Assembly (NCBI GenBank): GCA_024637115.1
Contig: JAGXFU010000013.1
Location: forward strand, 91,968 to 155,967
Reading direction: 5' to 3'
Length of the DNA: 64,000 nt
Origin: Actinomycetes bacterium
Lineage (GTDB): Bacteria; Actinomycetota; Coriobacteriia; Anaerosomatales; JAGXFU01
The notes below the pieces were generated by a model that was not told the DNA's origin, did not search any database, and saw only the letters and a list, made by a program, of their open reading frames with translations. The position numbers were made by a program, and so were the translations under genes. Each line of letters starts with the position of its first letter. Position 1 is the stretch's first letter. This document shows positions 45,465 through 55,682 of the stretch, piece by piece.

Positions 45465-48068
45465 CTAGCCGGTGTGCATCACGCCTCGTACAGCGACTTC
45501 TCCGTCAACAAGGTCGATCGTGACCGTATCGCCCTCGCTCACTGTTCCCTCGATCAGAGCCTTTGCAACGCGGTCCACCACTTCACGCTGGATGACTCGC
45601 TTGAGCGGCCGAGCGCCATAGACGGGGTCGAATCCTTCAAGCGCTATGCGCTCCATGGCTGCTGGTTCGATCAGGAGCGCGATCTTGCGATCGGCAAGAC
45701 GCTCGCGTACCTTGGCCAGCTGGATCTCAGCGATATCAGCAATCTGCTCCATACTCAGCGAGTGGAAGATCACCAGGTCATCAATGCGATTGAGAAACTC
45801 GGGTCTGAACGTTGCTCGCATGGCCTCCTCGACCATGTTGCGCATCGAATCCACGTCACCGCTTTGTGCGAACTCGGTGATGTACTGCGAGCCGACGTTA
45901 CTCGTCATGATCACGATAGTGTTTCGAAAACTCACCGTTCGACCCTGTCCGTCCGTGAGACGCCCGTCGTCGAGCACCTGGAGCAGCACCCCGAACACAT
46001 CCGGATGAGCCTTCTCGATCTCGTCGAGCAGCAACACGCTATACGGACGCCTCCGCACCGCCTCGGTCAGCTGACCGCCTTCTTCGTAGCCCACGTAACC
46101 AGGAGGCGCCCCAATCAGTCGCTGCACGCTGAACTTCTCCATGTACTCGCTCATGTCGATGCGAACCATCGAGCGCTCATCATCGAACAGGAACTCCGCC
46201 AGCGCGCGGGCAAGTTCGGTCTTTCCCACGCCCGTCGGCCCCATGAAGATAAACGATCCGATCGGACGATCCGGATCACTCAACCCCGCGCGGCTCCGCC
46301 GAATTGCCGAGGAGACCGCTGATACGGCCTCATCCTGGCCTACCACGCGCTCATGTAGGTGTTCCTCAAGGGTGGCCAGCTTGGTCATCTCGCCCTGCAT
46401 GAGTCGTGCCACAGGGACGCCGGTCCACATCGAGACGACCTCGGCGATCTCCTCCTCGGTGACTTCCTCACGCAGCATCGCGTCGCCGCTCTGAAGCGCC
46501 TTGAGTCGCTCATCGGCCTCGGCGAGCGCACGCTCGAGTTCAGGGGTCAGCCCATAGCGGATCTGAGCAGCGCGCTCAAGATCTCCCTCACGCTCGGCTC
46601 GCTCCGCATCCATCTTTGCCCCATCGAGCTCAGCATTGAGCCGCTGGACGTCTGTGATGACGCCCTTCTCGCTCTCCCACTGGGCTTTGAGCCCGGAGAG
46701 CTGTTCCGTGATCCCGGCCATCTCCGCGCGCAGGATGTCGAGGCGCACTGCGCTCGCCTCGTCTGTCTCCTTCGACAGCGCCGCCTCCTCGATTTGCAGT
46801 TGCCGTAGCTGGCGGTCGAGCTTGTCGATCTCGGTCGGCATCGAATCGATCTCTATGCGCAGCCGTGATGCGGCCTCGTCGATAAGGTCAATCGCCTTGT
46901 CGGGCAGAAATCTGTCTGCGATGTAGCGATCGGAAAGAGTCGCGGCTGCCACGATCGCACTATCGGTGATGCGCACGCCGTGATGGACCTCATACTTCTC
47001 CTTGAGGCCGCGCAGGATCGCAATGGTGTCCTCGGCAGACGGCTCTCCCACGAACACGGGCTGGAAGCGTCGCTCAAGCGCCGCGTCCTTCTCGATGTGC
47101 TTGCGATACTCATCAAGTGTGGTCGCGCCGATCGCATGGAGTTGACCACGGGCGAGTGCAGGCTTGAGCATATTGCTTGCATCCATCGAACCCTCGGCGG
47201 CGCCGGCACCGACCAATGTGTGCAGCTCATCGATAAACAGTACGAGGCGCCCCTCGGCCTGCTCGATCTCGCGCAACACCGCCTTGAGCCGATCCTCGAA
47301 TTCGCCACGATACTTTGCTCCTGCGATCATCGCGCCCAGGTCGAGGGCGACCAGATCCTTGTCGCGGAGACTACTCGGGACATCACCATCAACGATGCGC
47401 TGCGCGAGTCCCTCGACGATCGCTGTCTTGCCCGTGCCCGGCTCGCCGATCAACACCGGGTTGTTCTTAGTGCGCCGCGAAAGAACCTGAATCACCCGGC
47501 GAATCTCGTCGTTGCGCCCGATCACGGGGTCGAGCTTGCCATCTCGTGCGGCCTGCGTGAGGTTGCGGCTGAAGCGCTCAAGCGCCTGGAACTGCGCCTC
47601 GGGATTCTGGTCGGTGACGCGTGCGCCCGCACGCAACTCCTGGAGCGCTTCAAGCACCCGGGCAGCACTTACTCCGGCACCTTGTAGAAGCCTGCCCGCC
47701 TCACCGGAGTCTTCGGCGATCGCCACAAGCAAATGCTCCGTGGACACATACGCATCCTTGAGCTTCTCAGCGTGTTTGAACGCCTGCGAGAATACCGTGT
47801 TGAGCCGGGGTCCGATTCCAGCGGGCGCCGACACGCCGCCACCGGTAACCGACGGCATCGCTTCAATGGCGTCTGTGACCTCTGCAGAGAGAAGATCGGG
47901 ATCGGCGCCGACCTTCTGAACGATCGGACGAACAATGCCTTCGGCAGCGTCGAGCAACGTCTTGAGCAGATGCTCGGGCTCGATCACCTGTGAGGAAGCA
48001 TCATCTGCAACAGCCTGTGCTGCCTGGAGCGCCTCCTGGGCCTTGACCGTCAACTTGTCCAAACGCAT
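45465..48068 (-). CDS. clpB: ClpB disaggregase
   Basis: 867 residues, a full-length ClpB. N-terminal repeat domain, first AAA+ module ([28 protein letters not shown]), coiled-coil M domain (about 400-520), second AAA+ module ([37 protein letters not shown]) and C-terminal D2-small. It works with DnaK/DnaJ/GrpE, encoded just upstream, to dissolve aggregates. Control by HspR is suggested by CTTGAAT half-sites in the 231-bp gap upstream. Confidence 0.97.
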   Translation of the reverse strand: MRLDKLTVKAQEALQAAQAVADDASSQVIEPEHLLKTLLDAAEGIVRPIVQKVGADPDLLSAEVTDAIEAMPSVTGGGVSAPAGIGPRLNTVFSQAFKHAEKLKDAYVSTEHLLVAIAEDSGEAGRLLQGAGVSAARVLEALQELRAGARVTDQNPEAQFQALERFSRNLTQAARDGKLDPVIGRNDEIRRVIQVLSRRTKNNPVLIGEPGTGKTAIVEGLAQRIVDGDVPSSLRDKDLVALDLGAMIAGAKYRGEFEDRLKAVLREIEQAEGRLVLFIDELHTLVGAGAAEGSMDASNMLKPALARGQLHAIGATTLDEYRKHIEKDAALERRFQPVFVGEPSAEDTIAILRGLKEKYEVHHGVRITDSAIVAAATLSDRYIADRFLPDKAIDLIDEAASRLRIEIDSMPTEIDKLDRQLRQLQIEEAALSKETDEASAVRLDILRAEMAGITEQLSGLKAQWESEKGVITDVQRLNAELDGAKMDAERAEREGDLERAAQIRYGLTPELERALAEADERLKALQSGDAMLREEVTEEEIAEVVSMWTGVPVARLMQGEMTKLATLEEHLHERVVGQDEAVSAVSSAIRRSRAGLSDPDRPIGSFIFMGPTGVGKTELARALAEFLFDDERSMVRIDMSEYMEKFSVQRLIGAPPGYVGYEEGGQLTEAVRRRPYSVLLLDEIEKAHPDVFGVLLQVLDDGRLTDGQGRTVSFRNTIVIMTSNVGSQYITEFAQSGDVDSMRNMVEEAMRATFRPEFLNRIDDLVIFHSLSMEQIADIAEIQLAKVRERLADRKIALLIEPAAMERIALEGFDPVYGARPLKRVIQREVVDRVAKALIEGTVSEGDTVTIDLVDGEVAVRGVMHTG

Positions 48069-48156
48069 GGTGCACCTCCCGGACCGACATCAGAGCCGGT
48101 TCCGCGGTCCACCATGAATGGACCGCACTACCTGATTGCGCCGACCGGCGTAATCA

Positions 48157-48193
48157 CTTGAATGTTCAAGCCGGAGCCGTTCTGTTCTTGAAT
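48157..48193 (-). promoter_or_regulatory. CTTGAAT/TTCAAG repeats upstream of clpB, candidate HspR sites
   Basis: Three half-sites cluster 90-125 bp before clpB: the palindrome CTTGAATGTTCAAG (48157-48170) and a further CTTGAAT (48187-48193). They resemble half of the HspR-binding HAIR element (CTTGAGT-N7-ACTCAAG), but spacing differs from the classic form. hspR is encoded next door, which makes this assignment reasonable but not proven. Confidence 0.4.
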
Positions 48194-48299
48194 AGGCGTG
48201 ACCACACCCAGGCGACCGCCTGTCATCCGGGTCCACCGACTATCTCTCCGCTTCGAGTGCTCTCAAGCCAGCGCACGACTCGATTTCGTCTATCACCGC

Positions 48300-48737
48300 T
48301 CACAAACTTGTCTCCAGCTTCCAGAGACCGTCGTCAAACTCAAAGTCAAATGCTTGCGAGCCCTCTTCGAAACGTCCTTCGATGCGCACGTTGTCCGTCG
48401 TGCCTACAAACTCGATCGTGTAGGTTTCATTCATGATCGGTGTTGCCCCGGCGGACTCGATCATGCCAAAGAACTCCTGCAGGAGATCGTCAGGAACCGG
48501 GTCGCCCACGGTCACTGAGGGATCTACCCGACCGGGCATGGTAGCCGATGCGTCCTCGGACTCGATAGTCGCCGAAACGTCACTACTCACCGGAGCATCC
48601 TGCTCTTGGGCGCTCGGCAGAGGCGCAGGGCCTCCGCCATCGCCAGTCGAGTCATCCCACAGTACTGCGACCAACCCGGCAGCACCCACCAGCAGTGCGA
48701 CAACCAGTACCGCGATAGCCAGACGCCTGTTGCTCAT
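48300..48737 (-). CDS. Membrane-anchored protein coupled to hspR, unknown function
   Basis: 145 residues. An N-terminal hydrophobic segment ([21 protein letters not shown]) works as a signal anchor, followed by a Gly/Pro/Ser/Asp-rich linker and a small beta domain ([20 protein letters not shown] to [16 protein letters not shown]). The start overlaps the hspR stop by 4 nt (ATGA), so it is coupled to the heat-shock regulator. No known family is recognised. Confidence 0.65.
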   Translation of the reverse strand: MSNRRLAIAVLVVALLVGAAGLVAVLWDDSTGDGGGPAPLPSAQEQDAPVSSDVSATIESEDASATMPGRVDPSVTVGDPVPDDLLQEFFGMIESAGATPIMNETYTIEFVGTTDNVRIEGRFEEGSQAFDFEFDDGLWKLETSL

Positions 48738-49150
48738 CGTCCCTCTCCCGGTTCCCTGCGCATCAGTCCGCCCGGCTGCACCACCACGATCTCCGCGCGA
48801 TACTCGCGGCGAACACTCTCCACTTCGCGCGCGAGGCGATGCTGCATTTCCTCTGCGTGATCACGCCAGCGCTCGATCTCTACGCGCATCCGGTCGAGCT
48901 CGTTCTGGAGTTCCATGATGCGCTCCACACCTGCGAGGTTGATGCCCTCTTCTTGAGTCAACTGCTGTATCAGTCGCAGTCGCTCGATATCAGCGTCGGA
49001 GTACAGACGGGTGTTGCCTGCGGATCGTTTGGGCTGGATGAGCTCTTTGCGTTCATATATCCGCAGTGTCTGCGGATGCATGCCCGCGAGCTCTGCCGCC
49101 ACACTGATCATATACAGTGGCCGGTCTCTACTGCTTCTTCCTCGGATCAT
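48734..49150 (-). CDS. hspR: HspR, MerR-type heat-shock repressor
   Basis: 138 residues. The winged-helix MerR domain ([20 protein letters not shown], then [20 protein letters not shown]) is that of HspR, and a coiled coil ([20 protein letters not shown]) follows, with the ILE-type [11 protein letters not shown] tail. HspR with DnaK as co-repressor binds HAIR sites and represses dnaK and clpB in actinobacteria. Its place after dnaJ in the dnaK operon is the classic order. Confidence 0.93.
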   Translation of the reverse strand: MIRGRSSRDRPLYMISVAAELAGMHPQTLRIYERKELIQPKRSAGNTRLYSDADIERLRLIQQLTQEEGINLAGVERIMELQNELDRMRVEIERWRDHAEEMQHRLAREVESVRREYRAEIVVVQPGGLMRREPGEGR

Positions 49151-49174
49151 GACGCCTCCCGGCGTTCGACTGAG

Positions 49175-50272
49175 CTAAACAATGTGGGCGCGCAGGTCTT
49201 CTGCGTGCGACGACTCGAAACGCTTCAAGAGTTCCCGCTCCTCGGCAGTGAGCTTGGTGGGCACGACAACGCGAGTACGGACCTTGAGGTCTCCGCGTTC
49301 CTTGCCCTTGAGGCGCGGGGCACCCTTGCCCGTAAGCTTCTGCGTGCTGCCATCCTGAGTCCCCGGCTTGATCTTGAGTTTCACCTTGTGGCCGTCAGGC
49401 GTTGGAATCGTGACTTCAGTCCCAAGAGCCGCTTCGCTCACAGAGATAGGAAGATCCATGAGCACGTCGGCCCCGTCTCGCGTGAAGAAGGGGTGCGCTC
49501 TGATGTGGGTGACCACATAGAGGTCGCCAGCAGGTCCACCCTTCTCACCCGGCTCGCCCTTGCCTTTGAAGCGAAGCTTGCCACCGTCAGTCACGCCTGC
49601 CGGAACATTGACCGTCACCGGCTTGATTCGCACGACACGCCCCTTGCCGCGACATACGCTGCACGGTTGCTCCACGACAGTTCCCTCGCCACCACAGCGC
49701 GGGCATTCCCGCGAGATGGCGAACATGCCACCGCCCTGATTGACGTGGCCAGCGCCATTGCACGTGGGACACGTGGTGCGAGACGTACCCGGCTTGGCAC
49801 CTGTGCCTTTGCATGTCGAGCATTTCTCGGCGCGCTGAACATCGACCTTGGTCGACACGCCGTCGAGTGCTTCTTGGAAGTCGAGCGTAAGGTCGTAGCT
49901 CAGATCACGGCCTCTGCGTGCCGAGGAGCGGCTTGGGCGGCCGCCGCCCATCCCACCACTGAACATGTCACCGAAGAGGTCACCCAGATCGACGTTGGTG
50001 TACCCGCCGCCCGCTGCACCCGGCCAGCCGGCTCCGCTGGGACCCGGTGGAGGATTGCCGCCAAAGTACTGACCGTACTGGTCGTATTGCGCGCGCTTCT
50101 CGGAGTCAGAAAGGACCTCATAGGCCTCGTTGAGCTCTTTGAACTTCTCCTCGGACCCACCCGCGTCAGGATGATGCTTGCGCGCGAGCTTGCGGAACGC
50201 CTTCTTGACCTCGTCGGCCTTTGCGTCCTTCTTGATACCGAGTATGTCGTAGTAGTCCTTGCCGGTTGCCAT
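49175..50272 (-). CDS. dnaJ: DnaJ co-chaperone
   Basis: 365 residues. J domain with the HPD motif ([10 protein letters not shown] near 35), a Gly-rich linker ([10 protein letters not shown]), four CxxCxGxG zinc repeats ([32 protein letters not shown]), and C-terminal substrate-binding domains. The last DNA-binding-like stretch ends [12 protein letters not shown]. It stimulates DnaK's ATPase. 3 nt after the grpE stop. Confidence 0.96.
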   Translation of the reverse strand: MATGKDYYDILGIKKDAKADEVKKAFRKLARKHHPDAGGSEEKFKELNEAYEVLSDSEKRAQYDQYGQYFGGNPPPGPSGAGWPGAAGGGYTNVDLGDLFGDMFSGGMGGGRPSRSSARRGRDLSYDLTLDFQEALDGVSTKVDVQRAEKCSTCKGTGAKPGTSRTTCPTCNGAGHVNQGGGMFAISRECPRCGGEGTVVEQPCSVCRGKGRVVRIKPVTVNVPAGVTDGGKLRFKGKGEPGEKGGPAGDLYVVTHIRAHPFFTRDGADVLMDLPISVSEAALGTEVTIPTPDGHKVKLKIKPGTQDGSTQKLTGKGAPRLKGKERGDLKVRTRVVVPTKLTAEERELLKRFESSHAEDLRAHIV

Positions 50273-50275
50273 CTG

Positions 50276-50827
50276 CTACTCCTCTGGCGATGGACCCCCG
50301 GTGGCAACGACCACCATCGCGGACCTGATCACACGATCATGCATCGCGTAGCCCTTCTGGTAGACCTCCACTACGGTGCCGTCCCGTACCTCGAGGTCCT
50401 CCTTCTGGCCAACCGCCTGATGCAGATTCACGTCGAACTGCGCCCCAAGAGGGTCGAGCACTTCGACACCCTCTTTGGCGAGGATATCTCTCATCTGCCC
50501 GAGCACCATCTCGACACCGTTGAGGAACTCCTCGCCGGTGCCTTGCTCTACAGCATGACCAAGCGCCCGCTCGAGGTTGTCGACGACCGGCAGGAGGGAG
50601 AGCACGATGCGCTCTCCCGCCCGCTTCATAGCGTCGGTCTGTTCACGAATCATTCGCTTGCGAAAGTTCTCAAACTCGGCCTGGACCCGCTGCGCCGTCT
50701 CAAGATGAGTTGCGGCTTCTTCCCGCGCCTCATCGAGAGCTGCGCTCTGCTGATCTCCTCGAAGCTCGAACTCAGCCCCAAGATCATCCTCAAGCTCAGG
50801 ATCGAGTATCTCGTCGTGGCCGGTCAT
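50276..50827 (-). CDS. grpE: GrpE nucleotide exchange factor
   Basis: 183 residues. Acidic N-terminus, long coiled coil (ALDEAREEAATHLETAQRVQ), then the GrpE signature FENFRKRMIREQTDAMKRAG, LLPVVDNLERALGH and a C-terminal beta domain (VEVYQKGYAMHDRVIRSAMV). It releases ADP from DnaK. Between dnaK and dnaJ, 2-3 nt spacing on both sides. Confidence 0.96.
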   Translation of the reverse strand: MTGHDEILDPELEDDLGAEFELRGDQQSAALDEAREEAATHLETAQRVQAEFENFRKRMIREQTDAMKRAGERIVLSLLPVVDNLERALGHAVEQGTGEEFLNGVEMVLGQMRDILAKEGVEVLDPLGAQFDVNLHQAVGQKEDLEVRDGTVVEVYQKGYAMHDRVIRSAMVVVATGGPSPEE

Positions 50828-50829
50828 GG

Positions 50830-52731
50830 TTACTCGTCACCGTCCACGACCTCGTAGTCGGCCTCGACGACTTCTTCTTCGTCGTCGCTTGAGCCCTCGT
50901 CACCTTCGGCTGCGCCTTCTTCGGCCTGGGCGTCTGCATACACTATCTCGGCGAGCTTGTAGCTTGCCTCCTGCAACTTCTCGGTCGCTTCCTTGATGGC
51001 GTCGGTGTCATCGCCCTCAAGCGCGGTCTTGACCTCGGCAGCAGCTTCCTCGCAGGCGGTCTTCGTATCATCCGGCACCTTGTCGCCAAGGTCCTTGATG
51101 GTCTTCTCGGTCGTGTAAACGAGCGAGTCCGCATTGTTGCGAATCTCCGCCTCCTCCTTGACCTTGCGGTCTTCGTCGGCGTGCGCCTCAGCGTCGTCTA
51201 CCATGCGCTCGACTTCCTCATCGGACAGGGCGGTGGAGCCGGAGATCGTGATCTTCTGCTCCTGGCCGGTGCCCTTGTCCTTGGCCGAGACATTCACGAT
51301 ACCGTTGGCATCGATGTCGAATGTGACCTCGACCTGCGGGACACCGCGCGGCGCCGACGGAATGTTCATCAGATGGAACTTTCCGAGGGTCTTGTTGTAG
51401 CTCGCCATCTCACGCTCACCCTGGAGCACATGGATCTCAACGCTCGTCTGCGCATCGGCAGCTGTGGTGTAGACCTCGGTCTTGCGGGTCGGAATCGTTG
51501 TGTTGCGATCGATCATCTTGGTCATGACCCCACCAAGCGTTTCAACGCCAAGCGACAACGGAGTGACATCGAGAAGCAGGATGTCCTTCACTTCGCCTGC
51601 GAGGACTCCGCCCTGAATGGCGGCACCGATCGCGACTACCTCGTCTGGGTTGACGCCCTGATGCGGATCCTTGCCCGTGATCTTCTTGACCATCTCCACA
51701 ACTGCCGGCATGCGAATCGAACCGCCAACAAGAATCACGTGGTCGATGTCGCTTGCCTTGATGCCGGCGTCCTTGATTGCGGCCTCGACCGGCTTCTTGC
51801 AGCGGTCAAGAAGGTCGCTTGTGATCTTCTGAAACTCTGCGCGGCTGAGAGTGTAATCAAGATGCTTGGGTCCGGCTGCGTCTGCGGTCACGAACGGCAG
51901 GTTGATCTGCGTTGTCTGCGTGGTTGAGAGCTCCATCTTTGCCTTCTCGGCAGCTTCCTTGAGACGCTGGAGCGCCATCTTGTCGGTGCGAAGGTCGATA
52001 CCGTGATCGGCCTTGAACTTCTCGGCCAACCAGTCGATAACATGCTGATCCCAGTCGTCGCCACCGAGGTGGTTGTCACCACTGGTCGACTTGACCTCGA
52101 ACACGCCGTCACCGATCTCCATGACGGAGACATCGAAGGTGCCGCCGCCAAGGTCGAACACGAGAATCGTCTGGTCCGCATGGTCGCTCTTGTCGAGGCC
52201 ATAGGCCAGCGCGGCAGCGGTCGGCTCGTTGATGATCCGCTTCACATCAAGACCTGCAATGCGGCCGGCATCCTTAGTAGCCTGGCGCTGCATGTCGTTG
52301 AAGTACGCGGGTACGGTGATGACGGCTTCGGTCACGGTCTCTCCGAGATACGCCTCAGCATCGGCCTTGAGCTTCTGGAGTACCATCGCTGAGATCTCTT
52401 CGGGCGTGTACGCCTTGCCGTCGATATCGACGTTGGTTCTGCCGTCTTTGCCCTTGGACACGTTGTAGGCGATCGTGCCGCGCTCAGACTTGGTCTCCTC
52501 GAACTTGCGACCAATGAATCGCTTGATCGAGCTGATCGTATTCTCCGGGTTGGTGATGGCCTGGTTCTTGGCGGCCTTGCCAACCACACGCTCGCCTTCC
52601 TTGCGGAAGCCGACCACGGAAGGCGTGGTGCGATCGCCTTCGGCGTTGACAATGATCGTAGGCTCGCCGCCCTCAAGAACAGCGACAGCCGAGTTGGTGG
52701 TACCGAGATCGATACCGAGGACCTTTCCCAT
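50830..52731 (-). CDS. dnaK: DnaK (Hsp70)
   Basis: 633 residues. ATPase domain with [34 protein letters not shown] and [10 protein letters not shown], linker [15 protein letters not shown], substrate-binding domain and a helical lid ending in an acidic tail ([16 protein letters not shown]). It is first of dnaK-grpE-dnaJ-hspR; DnaK acts as co-repressor with HspR in actinobacteria. Length is usual. Confidence 0.98.
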   Translation of the reverse strand: MGKVLGIDLGTTNSAVAVLEGGEPTIIVNAEGDRTTPSVVGFRKEGERVVGKAAKNQAITNPENTISSIKRFIGRKFEETKSERGTIAYNVSKGKDGRTNVDIDGKAYTPEEISAMVLQKLKADAEAYLGETVTEAVITVPAYFNDMQRQATKDAGRIAGLDVKRIINEPTAAALAYGLDKSDHADQTILVFDLGGGTFDVSVMEIGDGVFEVKSTSGDNHLGGDDWDQHVIDWLAEKFKADHGIDLRTDKMALQRLKEAAEKAKMELSTTQTTQINLPFVTADAAGPKHLDYTLSRAEFQKITSDLLDRCKKPVEAAIKDAGIKASDIDHVILVGGSIRMPAVVEMVKKITGKDPHQGVNPDEVVAIGAAIQGGVLAGEVKDILLLDVTPLSLGVETLGGVMTKMIDRNTTIPTRKTEVYTTAADAQTSVEIHVLQGEREMASYNKTLGKFHLMNIPSAPRGVPQVEVTFDIDANGIVNVSAKDKGTGQEQKITISGSTALSDEEVERMVDDAEAHADEDRKVKEEAEIRNNADSLVYTTEKTIKDLGDKVPDDTKTACEEAAAEVKTALEGDDTDAIKEATEKLQEASYKLAEIVYADAQAEEGAAEGDEGSSDDEEEVVEADYEVVDGDE

Positions 52732-52826
52732 GATCGTTCTCTCCTTTCAAACGATTCTGACCGCATTGATTGGCGCCCAGTCACGTTTTGCCTGCTCAGA
52801 GGCGATGAGGTTGCGTAGTGCACATA

Positions 52827-52855
52827 ATGCTAAAATCTTAGTCATGCGTTGTCAA
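52827..52855 (-). promoter_or_regulatory. Candidate dnaK promoter with HAIR-like overlap
   Basis: On the minus strand TTGACA (52855-52850), 17 bp, then TAGCAT (52832-52827). The -35 box lies inside CTTGACAACGCATGACTAAG, which partly matches the HspR element CTTGAGT-N7-ACTCAAG (CTTGA on one side, ACT-AAG on the other, 7-nt middle). It lies about 95 bp before the dnaK ATG. Confidence 0.6.
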
Positions 52856-53005
52856 GTTATCTATGAACGTGTGCTATATACCCACGTCTCAACACACTAA
52901 ACGAGGGATGATCGGAACTGTTGCACCGTCGCTTCTTTACATACCCTTCAGCCGTCGGTAAGGTGTCGGCGACGATTGAACGACTGCTAGATCCAAGGAG
53001 GACAG

Positions 53006-53194
53006 ATGCCGCGACCCATCATCAACGAGGACGAGTGCTCGGCATGCGGAATTTGCGTGGATGCATGTGAGTCAGGTGTACTCGAGTTGGCCAGCGAGGT
53101 AGCCAAGGCCGTACACGAAGAGAACTGCACCGGATGCGCTGCATGCATGGAAGAGTGCCCCATGGGTGCGATCGAGGAAATCGAAGAGGACTAG
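53006..53194 (+). CDS. 2[4Fe-4S] ferredoxin
   Basis: 62 residues with two clostridial-type cluster motifs: CSACGICVDACESG and CTGCAACMEECPMG, giving C-x2-C-x2-C-x3-C and C-x2-C-x2-C-x3-C; each fourth cysteine ligates the other cluster. The usual Pro after the fourth Cys is missing in the first motif (ACES) but present in the second (ECPM). It carries low-potential electrons in anaerobes. A strong AAGGAGG site precedes ATG 53006, and a terminator follows closely, so it is a single-gene unit. Confidence 0.95.
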   Translation: MPRPIINEDECSACGICVDACESGVLELASEVAKAVHEENCTGCAACMEECPMGAIEEIEED

Positions 53195-53222
53195 AACGCG
53201 CTCACTCCCCGGAATCTGATAG

Positions 53223-53250
53223 CGGGACGCCTGACGGGCGTCCCGTTTTT
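53223..53250 (+). terminator. Intrinsic terminator after ferredoxin
   Basis: A 9-bp perfect stem (CGGGACGCC with GGCGTCCCG, 53223-53231 and 53237-53245, loop TGACG) followed by five T. It ends the ferredoxin transcript 30 nt after the stop. Confidence 0.9.
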
Positions 53251-53255
53251 CTCTT

Positions 53256-53798
53256 TCACCACACGGGCGCTTCGGGAACAAGGGTCTTCAGTTGCGCCCA
53301 TACACGCTTCTTGTCCTCCGGACTGGACAGCGATGCCTCGAATCCCGCTACCGCCAGCACATTTCTGCCGCCTGCACGAACGGGCCTACCCGGCTTCAGG
53401 GCACGTATCGAGCACGCAGCAGCTACGTCCGAGGCTGCTGTCTCATCAAGCGCAACGATATGCACCGGATCGACTGCTTCGATCTGCATCTGCAGGCGCG
53501 CGACCACGCGCTGCTCATCGGATCCGGGCTCTGCACGCGACAATGTGCTGAATGTGTCGTTGGGATCGAAGCCGAGTGCTTCGAGTGCCTTCGCGATCGC
53601 CGCACCATCGGCACCTGAGAGTGCGGGGCCTCCGCTCTCCTCGGCGGGTCCCGGCAGTCCCTTGACGAGCATCACTCGCGCCTCAGAGCTACCTGCCGAG
53701 GAAACCCGGTCGGCTCCCGGCACCAGGCGATCAGCCACAGCCAACTCTGCGTCAGCCTTGGCCTCATAGGCCGATCTCATGCCCGCGTCGTCTGACAT
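53256..53798 (-). CDS. Uracil-DNA glycosylase superfamily-like protein, catalytic motifs missing
   Basis: 180 residues. The layout follows family 4/5 uracil-DNA glycosylases: a start of ARVMLVKGLPGPAEESGGPA (where active enzymes have V-G-E-A-P-G), a middle with LQMQIEAVDPVHIVALDETA, and an end of AGFEASLSSPEDKKRVWAQL where active enzymes have H-P-S-x-x-L before the R-P-E-D-K stretch. Both the first catalytic motif (GEAPG) and the HPS motif are replaced, and the four Fe-S cysteines are not all visible. It is probably an inactive relative with a different role. It lies just downstream of the epimerase gene, 6 nt away. Confidence 0.6.
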   Translation of the reverse strand: MSDDAGMRSAYEAKADAELAVADRLVPGADRVSSAGSSEARVMLVKGLPGPAEESGGPALSGADGAAIAKALEALGFDPNDTFSTLSRAEPGSDEQRVVARLQMQIEAVDPVHIVALDETAASDVAAACSIRALKPGRPVRAGGRNVLAVAGFEASLSSPEDKKRVWAQLKTLVPEAPVW

Positions 53799-53804
53799 CG
53801 CACA

Positions 53805-54755
53805 CTAGACGCTGTCAGTGGGGTTAGCGGCGAACCAACGATAGGTTTGTGCCAGGCCGATATCGATGGGCACACGAGCATCCCATGCAAAGACGTCGCG
53901 TGCCTTCGTTGCATCCAGAGCGCTCGCTTCGACATCCCCTTCACGGGCTGGGGCATATTCAAACTCGCCAAAGAAGTCGGCGGTGGGACGCAGCATGCGG
54001 GCAAGATCATTGACGCTCGTCTGCACCCCTGTCGAGATGTTGTAGGCGGGACCACCGGCACCGGCGTCATTGAGCATCGTCTCGGCCGTAGTTCCCATGA
54101 TGAGAGCGTTGACGATGTCGCCAACGAAGATGAAGTCCCTGGTTTGCGAACCGGAACCGTAAATCACCGGAGTCTCGCCAGCGGCCAGTCGGCTACAGAA
54201 GATGGCCACAACACCGCCCTCGCCCCGGGCATCCTGCCGTGGCCCGAACACGTTGGAGAATCGAAGACTCGCCCAATCAACGCGAGAACCTGCGAGTTCC
54301 GAAGCCAGGACCTCCTCGGCAGCCAGTTTCGATGCACCGTAGGGGTTTGTTGGACGCTTCTGCACAGTCTCGGTGAGGGGAAGTTCGTCGGCCTCTCCAT
54401 AAACAGCAGCCGACGACGCTGAAACCATCCGCGTCGCACCCGCGTCCCGCGCCGCCGCCGCAACGGCTCGGGTGCCCTCGACGTTGACCTCCCAGTCACG
54501 CTCGGGATTCAGAATCGACGCTGGCACGCTTGATTGTGCGGCAAGATGCACCACGGCTTCGGGGGCAAACTCCTGCACCGTCTTTGCAAGAGCCGGTCCC
54601 GCTATGTCGATCTTGCGAAACCATGCTGCGGGATGCAGATTAGCGACATTCCCGGTCGACAGGTCGTCGATCACTCCCACCTCGTGATTGGCTATCAGCG
54701 CACGAACAAGATTCGAACCAATGAAGCCTGCTCCACCTGTGACGAGCACGCGCAT
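53805..54755 (-). CDS. NAD-dependent nucleotide-sugar epimerase (UDP-glucose 4-epimerase-like)
   Basis: 316 residues from ATG 54755 (MRVLVTGGAGFIGSNL), preceded by GAAAGGA. Extended SDR fold: NAD-binding GGAGFIGSN, VVHLAAQSSVP, catalytic Ser in VSASSAAVYG, Tyr and Lys in NPYGASKLAAEE (YxxxK), and RFSNVFGPRQD. It interconverts UDP-sugars; exact sugar not known. It lies 20 nt downstream of the sortase gene, so a role in glycosylating or building the cell envelope is likely. Confidence 0.88.
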   Translation of the reverse strand: MRVLVTGGAGFIGSNLVRALIANHEVGVIDDLSTGNVANLHPAAWFRKIDIAGPALAKTVQEFAPEAVVHLAAQSSVPASILNPERDWEVNVEGTRAVAAAARDAGATRMVSASSAAVYGEADELPLTETVQKRPTNPYGASKLAAEEVLASELAGSRVDWASLRFSNVFGPRQDARGEGGVVAIFCSRLAAGETPVIYGSGSQTRDFIFVGDIVNALIMGTTAETMLNDAGAGGPAYNISTGVQTSVNDLARMLRPTADFFGEFEYAPAREGDVEASALDATKARDVFAWDARVPIDIGLAQTYRWFAANPTDSV

Positions 54756-54774
54756 GTCTGTGGTCCTTTCGCGG

Positions 54775-55518
54775 TCACTCCTGGCCGGCATCCTCAAGTC
54801 GTCGTGCCTCAATGAGCTTTGCCTGGACGATGAGACGCAGCCTGGCACTATATGGCGGATCGCACGCGGTCAGGGTGAGCAGGGGCTCCTCGGTATGGTC
54901 AAGTACATCGACTCTGTCCGGGGTGACCCTGAACTTCGTTGTGACCTCATAGCGATACCGTCGAAACGGCGAGTACAGATCGATGGTATCACCAACCTCA
55001 AGTTCATCCAGCCGACCGAACGGAGCCCCATACGTGGTCCGATGGCCGGAAACCCCGCAGTTGCCGGTAGGACCAGGGTAGTCAGTGTAGTCAACCCATC
55101 CGGGTCCACTCTTGAGAACATCTCGCTGGTGACCCTTCACAACAACGACATCGAGCTCCATGCGCTCGATCAACAAACGTCCGAATACGCCGCCGCGCTC
55201 AAGCGCATGCCAGTAGGCAGCATCCTCGCTCTCCCAGCCCTCGAAATCGAATGGGCTCTCGGCAGGACCGGGAAGGAGTCGGTCGGGAGCGGGTGATGCT
55301 ATCGCGCCGAGAGAATCCATGCTGTCTCGGAGTGATTTCTGCTGCAGCCACGAGACCGCGTCGGTCGCGAGGTAATAGATGCCGATACCAAGAGCGATGC
55401 CCAGTAAGACGTTGCCCAGGGCATGCGCAACAAGCCGCCCAAACGCAGGGCGTTGAATTCCTGAATCTGACGGCTCGAGCGTATCGGTCGCGACTGATTC
55501 GTTCACGGATACCTCCAT
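54775..55518 (-). CDS. Class E-like sortase
   Basis: 247 residues from ATG 55518 (MEVSVNESVA). One membrane anchor (HALGNVLLGIALGIGIYYLA, about 32-51) is followed by an extracellular sortase beta-barrel with catalytic His159 in SGHRTTYGAPF, Cys219 in LLTLTACDPP and an Arg in SARLRLIV (226 or 228). TLTxC is the class E/D signature; class E enzymes commonly take LAxTG, whereas the local substrates carry LPFTG. It is next to two LPFTG proteins and the epimerase. Housekeeping or pilin-type roles cannot be told apart. Confidence 0.9.
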   Translation of the reverse strand: MEVSVNESVATDTLEPSDSGIQRPAFGRLVAHALGNVLLGIALGIGIYYLATDAVSWLQQKSLRDSMDSLGAIASPAPDRLLPGPAESPFDFEGWESEDAAYWHALERGGVFGRLLIERMELDVVVVKGHQRDVLKSGPGWVDYTDYPGPTGNCGVSGHRTTYGAPFGRLDELEVGDTIDLYSPFRRYRYEVTTKFRVTPDRVDVLDHTEEPLLTLTACDPPYSARLRLIVQAKLIEARRLEDAGQE

Positions 55519-55585
55519 GCACAGGATACCCCGATTCCCCCCTGGAAAATTGTGGAGAGACTGTGACATCCGTCGCACGAATTAT

Positions 55586-55613
55586 GTGACGAATATTACA
55601 AATAGCCTATAAG
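55586..55613 (+). promoter_or_regulatory. Candidate promoter for the riboswitch transcript
   Basis: GTGACG (55586-55591), 16 bp, then TATAAG (55608-55613). Position suits a start about 60 nt before the c-di-GMP riboswitch. Base composition here is AT-rich compared with its surroundings. Confidence 0.45.
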
Positions 55614-55682
55614 GTCTCGGCCCCGAAGTGCCGATACAAAGACTGTAGGGCATTGAAATCCGCACAGCTCCAGTGATCTCCC

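Noticed and set aside
48839..50857. A 672-codon open frame antisense to hspR, dnaJ and grpE
   Set aside because: Same reason: the minus-strand genes are certain and the antisense translation has no recognisable sequence.
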